Assembly: GCF_000149955.1 (NCBI RefSeq)
Contig: NC_030991.1
Coordinates: 1,398,747-1,462,746 of the forward strand
Length of the DNA stretch: 64,000 bases
From: Fusarium oxysporum f. sp. lycopersici 4287
Taxonomy: Eukaryota > Ascomycota > Sordariomycetes > Hypocreales > Nectriaceae
Direction of reading: 5' to 3'
The position numbers and the translations under genes were made by a program. Below the pieces are notes generated by a model. It did not search any database, had not been told where the DNA came from, and worked only from the letters and a program-made list of their open reading frames with translations. Positions within the stretch are counted from its first letter, which is position 1; each line of letters starts with the position of its first letter. Below, one piece after another: positions 55,878-64,000 of this stretch.

Positions 55878-56333
55878 GTGCCTCTGTCTATTAGTCAACC
55901 AATCGATCAATCCATGCCGCCAGTCCCCAGTCCCAACAGCAAGTATGATTATCATAGTGATGATACCGAGGCAGGGGGAGGTCAGGTCATCCAACTGTGC
56001 AAAGAGCTCGACATCCTCATCTGCCTCCTCTGCCCAGTGGCTATCAAGCCCCGTGTAGATCAGGTCGAGAATCACTACCGCCACCGTCACAAGACAGCCG
56101 GGCGGCAACTGCAGGAGGTCATCGCATTCGCCGCCTCTTTCTCCCCGTCATCAGGCTCGCAGCCACTGGCGCTCCGAGACCCAACCGACAAGGACATAGA
56201 GCTGCCGGCCGATGGGGGACCACCGATCCCAGGGCTGGAGATATACGCAGGTTTCAGCTGCAAGAGCTGCCGGCACCTAGTGCTACAGTCCAAAATCAAC
56301 TCTACTAGAGTTGATTTAATTGACCCGCTTTAA
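55878..56333 (+). pseudogene. OrsD-like zinc-finger fragment
   Basis: The open frame (first in-frame ATG 55914) reads ELDILICLLCPVAIKPRVDQ, then HYRHRHKT, and near the end FSCKSCRHLVLQ. These are the two zinc-binding modules of the DUF3505/OrsD type at the expected spacing of about 85 residues. The frame then runs into a palindromic repeat (56293-56317) and stops, so the rest of the gene is lost. Confidence 0.55.
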
Positions 56334-56375
56334 CCCTAGTAGGGTTGATTTATTGCCAGGGTGTAGAGTTGATTT
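56293..56375. promoter_or_regulatory. Three-copy TAGRGTTGATTT array with odd palindromes
   Basis: The word TAG(A/G)GTTGATTTA occurs at 56306, 56340 and 56364. The first copy is half of a perfect 25-bp palindrome (56293-56317; arm AAATCAACTCTA, centre C). The second is half of a 15-bp palindrome (56332-56346; AACCCTA, centre G, TAGGGTT). It lies between two OrsD-like fragments, about 215 bp before the second. Its layout resembles the arrays at 10418 and 62380 but with another sequence. Confidence 0.6.
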
Positions 56376-56579
56376 AATGTTGTACTATATACGGGAATAG
56401 TAGCGCTGATCAGAACAGGGGCCTGTCAGGGGTTTGCCACAGAACGCGACACGTCCTGTCGCGTAAAGTGCTGTAGGGAGTAACATCATCATACTTCTAG
56501 ATAGTCTCGTTGGTAATTAAAGAAACATCATCATTCAAATCTTACTACTAGTCACCGAGTCACTATCACAGCTTCAAAC

Positions 56580-57008
56580 TTGCAATCTGAACCATGCAGT
56601 GCAATTTATCCCTACGTTCTTCTCTCTACATACCGTCTTCTCGTGTGTCAGGTTTGTGGGTTCGCCTCTATAGTCGATGAGGTTGCTACGCATCTGAGAA
56701 CACGACATCGCGATATACAGCCAGAGCGTCGGCAGGAGCTGGTAGAGAAGATAAAACAGATCCCGAACATTCTCCACAGTCGGGAAGACCTACGTCACTA
56801 TTTACAGTACCCAACGGATATAATTCAACCTATCCCGTATCTTGCGCCGCCAAAACTAGATGGTTTAAAACGTCGTGCTTGCGCCCATATTGTTCGTCAC
56901 ATCCAAAAGATACAAAAGCATTGCACTGAAAAGCATCAGTGGATAAACCCACGAGGCAGAGGAAGGCCAGCACATGATTGCTCCGCATCCGCTTACGAGC
57001 GGCTCTGA
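56580..57008 (+). pseudogene. OrsD-like zinc-finger protein, N-terminal part
   Basis: The frame reads YRLLVCQVCGFASIVDEVAT then HLRTRHRDIQPERRQELVEK, IPYLAPPKLDGLKRRAC and HIQKIQKHCTEKHQWINPRG, the classic layout of the DUF3505/OrsD zinc-finger region. No in-frame ATG precedes the first finger (the ATG at 56594 is in another frame), and the protein stops after RPAHDCSASAYERL at 57006. It is therefore broken at both ends. Upstream palindromes at 56414-56425 (ACAGG, GG, CCTGT) and 56444-56464 (ACGCGACA, five bases, TGTCGCGT) may be old control sites. Confidence 0.6.
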
Positions 57009-57554
57009 GGGCAGGGCCGTTATCTCAAAGGGCCGGGTTGGAACGACCATGGCCTCGAAGTTGTAGCCACGACCAAGAATAGGATCATGTATTGGCCGGC
57101 AAGTGTTATCAGCGGGCTGCTCGCGGCGGCTATCATCGACATGGATGGAGCTATTATCATCATATGCGTTGGCTGCTTGGCTGATGAGCTGTTGGGAATC
57201 CATGAGAACTCATAAAAAGAGATATATAATGAAATGGGCGGGGTTGATTTTGGTGGTTCTCAAAGTCACTCCATGTACCTCGGTTTCGGCGGGGGTTATG
57301 TGGGGCCAGGTACGAAGGTGGAGGCTAACGACAGTCAAAGGGATATGCGACTATTCTGATTCTCATAAGAACAAGGAGTGGCAAGGCTTCGCGGCCATGA
57401 TGGCGGCAGCGTATACGAAAGATCTTCTGCGTCAAATCCCGCCTAGTAAGGTCGAGGCCGAGAGGAGAGTTGGTGAGGTTCTGAGTTCCAGTTAGTGTCA
57501 CTATTCCTCTCCGTCGACCCCCTTCTAACTGTAGATAGTCGGAAAGACATTAAA
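57009..57554 (+). other. Low-confidence coding remnants
   Basis: One frame near 57228-57350 reads GGVDFGGSQSHSMYLGFGGG and ends RDMRLF at a stop; another to 57495 reads HKNKEWQGFAAMMAAAYTKD. They may be the N-terminal leftovers of the NLR relic that follows, but no domain is recognised. Confidence 0.3.
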
Positions 57555-58003
57555 TGATGTGCAGGAAACGTCGAATACAACCAAAGTCATAGGATAAGAC
57601 AGTCAGATCGAACCAGCATGTGGCCGCGATCAAGAACTGGCTCTCTCCTCCTGACTCCTCGACCAATGCCAATTATGCAAGACAACTCAGATACGAAGGA
57701 ATTTGGGAGTGGTTCCTTCGTGGTGCTGCCTTCAGAGAGTAGGAAACTTAATCACGTCGGCATCTATGGTTTTACGGGCTGCCGGGATGTGGCAAGACAG
57801 TTCTGAGCACTACAATTCCCGACCATCTTACGAATTTAGACGACGATATAACCCTTGATTTCTTTTTCGACTTTAGCGATACAATGAAGCAGACAGTAGA
57901 CGGAATGTTGTGCTCACTTGTTTTCCGCCTCTACAAGCTCGGAATCGATTCTTCGAGAGAACTTGATAGCCTATTCCAATCCCATCACTACAGTGATTGC
58001 TGA
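57555..58003 (+). pseudogene. NLR relic (NACHT start with Walker A)
   Basis: In one frame, VAAIKNWLSPPDSSTNANYA, then YEGIWEWFLRGAAFRE, a TAG at 57740, ET, a TAA at 57749, then SRRHLWFYGLPGCGKTVLST and DDITLDFFFDFSDTMKQTVD, ending at a TGA near 58001. This is the pre-NACHT linker and P-loop of ankyrin-type fungal NLRs (normally -LSPPDPSTN-, GSGQWFL, LHGIPGCGKT). Two nonsense codons and the lack of Walker B and repeats show it is dead. Confidence 0.8.
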
Positions 58004-58573
58004 GCACATTGCGACGCAATGCACATATCCTGGTCCGTGCACGCTTGACATCCTTCCAATTTTCCACAAAATGCGTCGTAATACATCATTTTCATCCGTG
58101 CACGCTCCAGGGGTTCGTGGGACCATTGAAGGTCTTGGCATCACCATCAGCGTGCTTGTTCTCGCTTGGGGTTCGTGGTCTTATCTTCGAGGTGATCCGA
58201 CACTTCTTTCGCGCAGGCGGGGACTCAATGTCATCAACAGAATCGGCCTGGCAGCCAGCGATTTTCTTGCCTGTAAGTCTTGCGTCGAGTCTTGGCATGA
58301 ACATTTGTGCCGCTGATCTGGGGCTTCTTTGATATAACTACTTTGGACTCGCCATTGTTGCCATGTTCCTCGCGGCACTGCTTTGTCTCTGCTTATGGAT
58401 CTGGGATGAGGCACGGGGGCGGGGACTGAGGGCTCTCAGTGTTGTAGGGGCTATTATCTGCCTCACTTGGCGAAGAATCTGGTCAAAACCAAAGAACAGG
58501 GAAGCCTTTCTAACCTGCATAGAGCGCATGACTCAATACTTATAGAGTAGTATAATCAATACAGAAGACATAT
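58004..58573 (+). other. Possible membrane-protein remnant
   Basis: Frames such as TIEGLGITISVLVLAWGSWS (about 58119) and MFLAALLCLCLWIWDEARGR (58363-58545) look hydrophobic, and the second is followed by a basic tail. They may be remains of a membrane protein with unspliced introns. No family is recognised. Confidence 0.3.
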
Positions 58574-60646
58574 CTACGAGACTTTATCCTTTTCAACAAG
58601 CTGCACGCGACTCTGAACATGCTCAACCCGAACCAATGTTTTGCTCAGACCACGATCTTTGAGCCACGACTTAACCGTCTTATCGTCAACCGTATCTGCA
58701 TCCCTAATCCAACTTTCTGTGGTGGGCCCAAGGAGCTGCGAGATGGAGGCCCACGCGTTTTGAATCCGGCTAAGGTTTCCGGCGCGGCGAAATATCAAGA
58801 TCGCCAGCAGGACTAGGAGAAGATGCAACATTACTACGCTGACCACGATAATAAAGGCAGTCCAGCCCAGTGGTCGAGTCACTTGGACCAAAGATACTCG
58901 TGATGATGGCGCGGCTGTATCAAACATGATGATCCGCTCGTAGTAGCAAATTGCGCATAAGGTCGTAAAGTAGGCTTGCAGCGCAAGCGCAGGATTTGCT
59001 GTGGATCTTGCCATATGAGTGAAAATTGAGTATTGAGCTTCATTCACCAGGCCCCGGTACCAAGGGTTGGGGCTGATGACCCAAATAGCGGCAGTGGTCG
59101 AAAAAAAGCCCGACCAAACCTCATCAAAGTCATCGCCTTCAGCCAATAGTATCGGTTGCTCACGCCATTGCCATGAACGAGATGCGAGATCGAAGATGCC
59201 ACGTCTCGCGGTTGAGTCTCTTGATGTCCCAGCGCCGAATTGCCGCAGAACATCCTTGGTATTGTAAGTAGCTGTTGAGGTGTTCCAGAGTACGGTAGGC
59301 TCTGGAGGAAATGATGCAGGTCTTGTCGCGTTGATCTCCAATTGTTGTGCCTTGAATGCAGTCATGCAAAGTGTGAATTGTAGGCTCAGAGACTCTGAAG
59401 TATCGTTTGCTTTGAGTGTAATAGATTCCCATACGTCGGAGCCATCCAAATTAGTCACGTAATTAGTCAATGTTGCATTGATGAGAAGGTAAGATGGACC
59501 CGGTACCACCTGAAACCCTTTCGAATCCATAACCGAATAAATTCCTATGAAAGTGATCAATACTACTTGTCTTAATCTCGTTGGCCTCTTTTCGGGCCGT
59601 TGCGTACCTAAAATCTGTTCGAGTTCACACAGAGCGAGCGGCCATCCATACGTCTCTGGGTCTGCATCTGTAGTAAATCCGCAATCAAAAGACAGCGAGT
59701 TATTTTTGCTTCCGTCATCGTCTGGTAGCCGAAGAAAGCCCAACGGCTTCTGCTCGACGTCTGCTAGGCCGGTTATGCGGAAAGCATAGTAGCCGGGGTT
59801 ATCATTGTCGGTGGAGAACACAATGTTTGTAAGCCTTGGACGCACACAAACGACCCTCGTGTCCACGACAGTGCCGAATCCATGATACTCTATTAATCGG
59901 CTGCGCTCATCGTCCTTGAATGGAAGGAAGGCTCGCACGACGGTTCCAGTGTCTATTATGCCGGGTGCACTGCTAGGAGCGAATTCTCCGTGCTGAGCAG
60001 TTGTGTCCGAGATTGTTGCATTGGAAATCCATTCAGCGAAGGCAGGATATCTCGCAGGTGTCGTATCAAAGAACGAATGAACCCCTCCCTGGGGACCATA
60101 CGCAGGCCCATACGTATCTGTGCCATAGTATGTCTGCGGGACAGAGGTCGCAACAGGGAGAGAAGCTATACCGACTTGCGACAGTAAAACTGTCGATGTG
60201 AATTGCAAGGATAATGTCGTGAAGGTAAGCAGCGTAGCCAGCAAGCCTATCGAGATAGACCTATGGTGCCACTCTGCTCCCATCTTGCCCAGGAGCGACC
60301 AAGGGCCTGTATTGTCAAACCTGATGATAGATACAGCAGCTGCGGCAGGCAGCGGGACCGCGCCCCTCTGGAGCAAGATTGCTGCAAGCATAGACGTGCA
60401 TGTTGCCGCTTGGGCAGCTGTAGCCCATCTTAGAACAAGGGACGTAATGGTGATAGACCGCGTCGTCCACCCAGCAAGGACAATGCTCCGCCAGACAGCA
60501 TTATTTGTGTTGGCCCCCCATAAGAATGCAAGAAAAGTCAAACACCCCAAACAGACCACGAACGAGGACATTAGCACAGCGATTGAGACTTTACCGAGAC
60601 GCGATATAAGCCCCGAGCGGCCGTCATGAGGAAGATTGTCGTCCAT
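58574..60646 (-). CDS. Large fungal membrane protein, unknown function
   Basis: 690 residues from ATG 60646. Hydrophobic segments lie near residues 18-45 (VSIAVLMSSFVVCLGCLTFL), 60-100, and 135-158 (SIGLLATLLTFTTLSLQFTS); a long region with several N-glycosylation sites (NAT, NNS, NDT, NTS) follows, then a C-terminal membrane segment (FIIVVSVVMLHLLLVLLAIL) and a charged tail of about 70 residues. The layout predicts a large luminal or extracellular domain. A 57-nt stretch at about 59509-59565 has GT-AG ends and is in frame, so it could be a retained-frame intron. I recognise it only as a Pezizomycotina-type uncharacterised membrane protein. Confidence 0.75.
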   Translation of the reverse strand: MDDNLPHDGRSGLISRLGKVSIAVLMSSFVVCLGCLTFLAFLWGANTNNAVWRSIVLAGWTTRSITITSLVLRWATAAQAATCTSMLAAILLQRGAVPLPAAAAVSIIRFDNTGPWSLLGKMGAEWHHRSISIGLLATLLTFTTLSLQFTSTVLLSQVGIASLPVATSVPQTYYGTDTYGPAYGPQGGVHSFFDTTPARYPAFAEWISNATISDTTAQHGEFAPSSAPGIIDTGTVVRAFLPFKDDERSRLIEYHGFGTVVDTRVVCVRPRLTNIVFSTDNDNPGYYAFRITGLADVEQKPLGFLRLPDDDGSKNNSLSFDCGFTTDADPETYGWPLALCELEQILGTQRPEKRPTRLRQVVLITFIGIYSVMDSKGFQVVPGPSYLLINATLTNYVTNLDGSDVWESITLKANDTSESLSLQFTLCMTAFKAQQLEINATRPASFPPEPTVLWNTSTATYNTKDVLRQFGAGTSRDSTARRGIFDLASRSWQWREQPILLAEGDDFDEVWSGFFSTTAAIWVISPNPWYRGLVNEAQYSIFTHMARSTANPALALQAYFTTLCAICYYERIIMFDTAAPSSRVSLVQVTRPLGWTAFIIVVSVVMLHLLLVLLAILIFRRAGNLSRIQNAWASISQLLGPTTESWIRDADTVDDKTVKSWLKDRGLSKTLVRVEHVQSRVQLVEKDKVS

Positions 60647-62379
60647 GTGAGAGAAGTTGTGCTCGATAGGCTCTCTTTACTAGAGGGTTAATATTTGGTT
60701 TATATTTCAAACCGCTTGGTAGGTTACATGAACTTGTTTTATAAAGTATGTCGCTTCAGCGAGACAAGGTGTATGAGTAAATAAATTTGAGGGTACATAC
60801 ATAACGATTCTATTTATTTGCTCACTCGTTTACTATAGGCGTCACGATTAGGGTGTGGTTTATTGTGGCGGCAGTTAGACGTAGTCTATTGAGTTCTAGC
60901 CTAAGCCACAAGCACCAGTCGAGAATCCAGTTCAGGTTAGACCTAGAATGAGACCGAATAACTCCACCTGAGTTTAATTCTGGCTCAGCACCCCCAGCCT
61001 CAGATTCGATCAGATGCACCAGACACGACCCATTTTATGGGGTCTCCGACCCAAGCCGAGACGTATGGCGTGAACACGGGCTCTCCTATCGGGCCACAGT
61101 TCGATGCGGTGCCGGTTCAATCACGCGGTTCAGCCCCTCAACCGGCACCTTCAACGTCGCCCCTTCAAGAGGCAGCTGGTCTAGGGGCGGTATGGTGTTA
61201 TGAGCTTGACGGGTGGAGGACGGATCACTATATTGGGTTGATACATAAGATCGGATAGGGCCTTAGTAATTCGATATGACAAACAATGTATATTATAACA
61301 TCCCGAGTAAAGGTTTATATAATAACCAATAAATTGAGGAAGATCTGGTAGTAATTCTTCCTTATACTGGACCACGTATTTCTCAGTTATCCACAGCGTT
61401 AACCCCCCAGGGGGTCGCCCCGTGAACTATCAGATCATAATGATGTGATAGAAACTGTCTTGTTTGTATTATTCCTTCTGTAACCCAGAAGTGGCCCATC
61501 GTACCTTAATGGCCGCTTTCTCCACACCGTAAATTCATCAATTTCATAATCAATTTTTATTCTTAATTTCACCCTTATAATTTAATATTAGCTGAAACTT
61601 ATCATTCAGATCCGTGAAGCATATTTTTGCAGCTTTAACATTATCTATATATTTCTTTCTAACATTCCTAACCCGCTTAAGTATATGCCTAATTGGTATG
61701 ATATTGGTAAGTCGCTTGTTATTACTAAATTAGGAAACCAATAGCTCAGCCGTTTTCAATAGTCTTAGCATTAGTATGTAATAGGTATAAGGCCTAGAGC
61801 GTCCTAACGCCTTAGCGTCCGACCCGCAAAGACGCTGTAAGAGGGTAAGATCGGCAACGTCCCGTCAATCTTAGCCAAAAGAAGGAACTAAAACAAGTTA
61901 ATAGGTATCACTAACACTAAATTAAGTAGTCCCTAGTCGTAGAATACTATACCCTATTTGATAGTTTAAGTTATGCTCATTGGGTGTTAGGCAGTAGAAG
62001 ATAAGCTGAAGGCTAGTTTATAAGTAGTCTAACTATTACTACACTTCTTTGAAGTTACTAAATCTATGCCTAGACTACCGGACCTAAACGTCCGGATGAG
62101 TTCCCATCCAGTACTAATCACAAGTTATTAGAAGCTAGTTAGCCATATTCACCGTCGTGATAAGGAACAAGTAATAAAGAGACTAATGTCACTGTTTATT
62201 TTAGTTTTTCCTTAGTATCTCGAATATTTTACTATCTTTCTTTTACTCGTCAGTACAGTGGGATACAGAAAGTATTCACAGGTGTGCAGATGGACCCTCG
62301 CCCCACTAAGGCTAAGTTTAAACGAGATTTTATCGAGGCTGTAGTAAGACGGTAACGACTACTCAAGTATGCACGGCAG
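60647..62379. other. Non-coding stretch
   Basis: About 1.7 kb, AT-rich between 61500 and 62330. A short frame at 61037-61258 (GSAPQPAPSTSPLQEAAGLG) and a 21-codon frame from 62290 (MDPRPTKAKFKRDFIEAVVR) are the only possible coding bits; both are weak. No RNA or transposon is recognised. Confidence 0.45.
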
Positions 62380-62507
62380 GAACGGGGCCCGTTCTGAGTT
62401 CTAACCCAATCACATGCACTAGAATCGACAAGGTTCGCGCCACCCCAGAACGGGGCCCGTTCTGATTTTTAACTCTCAACAGCAAACACAGAACGGGGCC
62501 CGTTCTG
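62380..62507. promoter_or_regulatory. Three-palindrome array upstream of second OrsD-like gene
   Basis: Odd palindromes at 62380-62394 (GAACGGG, centre G, CCCGTTC), 62446-62464 and 62489-62507 (both CAGAACGGG, centre G, CCCGTTCTG). The centres (62387, 62455, 62498) are 68 and 43 bp apart, exactly as at 10428, 10496 and 10539. The word tactcaagtat sits 27 bp before the first centre at both loci, and a CCAAT box follows the first site at both. The last centre is 154 bp before ATG 62652. Confidence 0.8.
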
Positions 62508-62651
62508 GCTTCAAAGGGTCCGTGCTACCCATGCCCAATCCATTGAATCTAGTGTCCCGCTTCTCCCCTTTTACATTTCCCACCTGGCCCGTAATAACCC
62601 CATATAAACAACCCCGTATCAATGACTCTATATGAACAACTAACCTAGACA

Positions 62652-62897
62652 ATGACCGGAATCCATCAAGAAATCTCACTAAGCCTGGATCAACACTCTT
62701 GGCTAGAGAAACTCCATCTTTACTTTAATTTACCAGAGCCGGCCATTATCTGCACGCTATGTGGCTACGCGCTTGCGGCTGACAATGACCGCGTCGGGAG
62801 GCACCTGGGCGAGAAACATCAAATCTCCAAAGCAGCTCGCCAGAAACTGAACACCTTGGTAAACTCGCTCAAGCTCCCTGTTCTGAATAGCAAGTGA
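62652..62897 (+). CDS. OrsD-like protein, N-terminal fragment
   Basis: 81 residues from ATG 62652. The zinc-finger module CTLCGYAL with GRHLGEKH (residues about 37-58) and the following helix (KLNTLVNSLKLP) closely resemble the start of the protein at 10674. The frame ends at LPVLNSK; a possible donor (gtgagta) lies at the stop, but no second zinc-finger exon is found downstream. It is therefore probably a truncated gene that still keeps its full promoter array. Confidence 0.65.
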   Translation: MTGIHQEISLSLDQHSWLEKLHLYFNLPEPAIICTLCGYALAADNDRVGRHLGEKHQISKAARQKLNTLVNSLKLPVLNSK

Positions 62898-63214
62898 GTA
62901 GGTAGTACGTGTCGCTGATAAATACCAGATACCGTTATTACTTGTAAACGTTTTGACTTGCTCATTGAGACTATCTTTGATGGCAAACCTGTGACTCAGG
63001 CGAAAATGCTAAAGAGGGTGAAAAACACTGGACCGAAAGTATTTCTTGTTTGATCTGTGACTTTAATGTTTAATAAATATCTAGTCAATAGTCTTCGTCG
63101 GCTCAAAATGGTCATCAGCACCTGCATTTGTCAGCGTCACGTTCAAATCACCCATGAATACATGCTCATCAGCCCTGATAATTATTACAATCATTATGGT
63201 GGTTATTCTTCGAT
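62898..63214. other. Non-coding spacer
   Basis: About 320 bp. No gene is recognised; it should hold the promoter of the secreted protein gene. Confidence 0.5.
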
Positions 63215-63772
63215 ATGAAATTCAGCACTGCACGTGCGACTTTGGTAGTGCTGGCTCCTGTCCTTTCATTAGCCAAGGGTAAAAAGCTCGACTCCGTCAG
63301 TTTCCAGGCCGACATTAAGACAGATAAGTCATCATCTGCTACAAACCACTATATGTGTACAGCACAGCTCACAATAACCGGTCTCATGCTAAATCTCAAA
63401 GTTCTGAATGATATCTCCTTCGATAGCGGCAGCAACAGAGCGCTTGGCTCCCCCGGCTACAGCGCATCTGTCGACTACACCTACAAGCGCGCCTCTGAAG
63501 TGAAGGAAGCCAAAGCCTGGAAACGATACTTCTCTGTAATCTCCGCCTCCGTCGATTATGTTAGTCTCAAAGTTGAGGATAAGCCCATCCATATTCATGG
63601 CCTGACATATTCGCCATCTACAAGTGTAGAGGGTATCACTGCCGAAATCGCGCTAGGACTTGAAGGCGCTGCAGGTTGCGACGCTTCTTCGTATCGCGGT
63701 CTTGATGTCAAGGGCAAGGGGACACTGCCAAGAACTCTTGATTCGGCACGGCACCCCTGCTATCTGGTTTAA
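63215..63772 (+). CDS. Small secreted protein, unknown function
   Basis: 185 residues from ATG 63215. A signal peptide is evident (MKFSTARATLVVLAPVLSLA, cleavage near residue 20), so the protein should be secreted. The mature part is rich in Ser, Thr and Lys with alternating hydrophobic positions (VEDKPIHIHGLTYSP), suggesting a beta-rich fold, and has few cysteines (three in the mature part). No family is recognised; a candidate effector or cell-surface protein. The last 20 residues (LPRTLDSARHPCYLV) read poorly and a frameshift or intron near 63725 is possible. Confidence 0.55.
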   Translation: MKFSTARATLVVLAPVLSLAKGKKLDSVSFQADIKTDKSSSATNHYMCTAQLTITGLMLNLKVLNDISFDSGSNRALGSPGYSASVDYTYKRASEVKEAKAWKRYFSVISASVDYVSLKVEDKPIHIHGLTYSPSTSVEGITAEIALGLEGAAGCDASSYRGLDVKGKGTLPRTLDSARHPCYLV

Positions 63773-64000
63773 ACTAAACCTGAACGATATAACGAGCCCG
63801 ATAGAAGTCGGGCTAAGACAAACGAAACCGAAGAATACCTAAAGAGTCTTGGCCGGGCAAACAAGAGAGCACGACTCGCCTTATCGGATTCTTTCAGCTC
63901 GGCCATCTTTTGTCACCGGGAGATGTCCATGTTCTTTCAGTATTACGTGATGGTTGGGAAAGATGCGATATTTGGGCGGATTAGTCAGTACTACGGGGCA
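63773..64000. other. Unassigned window end
   Basis: No feature is recognised in the last 228 bp. Confidence 0.5.

Overview
This window looks like accessory or subtelomere-like DNA of a filamentous ascomycete (Pezizomycotina). Supporting signs are genes with 47-94 nt introns carrying fungal donor, branch and acceptor signals, several NACHT-type NLR (STAND) immune-receptor genes, a HET-domain gene, OrsD-like (DUF3505-type) C2H2 proteins, and a dense mix of fungal transposons (Ty1/copia, Tad-like LINE, Fot/pogo-like, Hop-like MULE, MITEs). Housekeeping genes are absent. The species cannot be named from the sequence alone.

Layout. 1-2049: 3' part of a NACHT-ankyrin NLR (A), cut by the window edge. 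2075-3206: dispersed repeat plus an AT-hook/acidic gene remnant. 3334-8875: nearly intact copia element whose right LTR abuts the first 19 codons of a flavoprotein gene. 9255-10299: two AT-rich MITEs. 10418-12179: three-palindrome promoter array and a truncated OrsD-like gene, cut by an element end near 12160. 14821-19703: seven-exon NACHT-ankyrin NLR (B). 19786-22456: related element end and an unrecognised 665-aa gene. 22815-27353: five-exon NACHT-WD40 NLR (C) with near-identical WD repeats. 27743-36114: transposon nest (decayed pogo-like element, LINE lacking its reverse transcriptase part, decayed pogo containing an intact pogo). 36155-37714: MITE in MITE with a retroposon inside. 37736-42464 (minus): NLR D with an unrecognised C-terminus. 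43329-45588: HET gene. 45764-48804: intact MULE. 50115-53630: NACHT-ankyrin NLR (E). 53700-57008: OrsD-like fragments around an assembly gap (54361-55148). 57555-58003: NLR relic. 58574-60646 (minus): large membrane protein. 62380-62897: second three-palindrome array with a truncated OrsD-like gene. 63215-63772: small secreted protein.

How it fits together. NLR and HET genes are the building blocks of fungal allorecognition and cell-death systems. Nearly identical repeats in NLRs A and C fit fast-evolving recognition surfaces. The transposons explain much of the breakage. The strongest undescribed-looking signal is regulatory. Two OrsD-like genes 52 kb apart carry three odd palindromes (half-site GAACGGG, one-base centre) at identical spacing of 68 and 43 bp, although the DNA between them has diverged. 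Similar odd palindromes occur in the MULE ends and near another OrsD-like fragment. A second pattern is a fixed 17-bp subterminal repeat period in six pogo/MITE elements, each with its own unit sequence matched at both ends.
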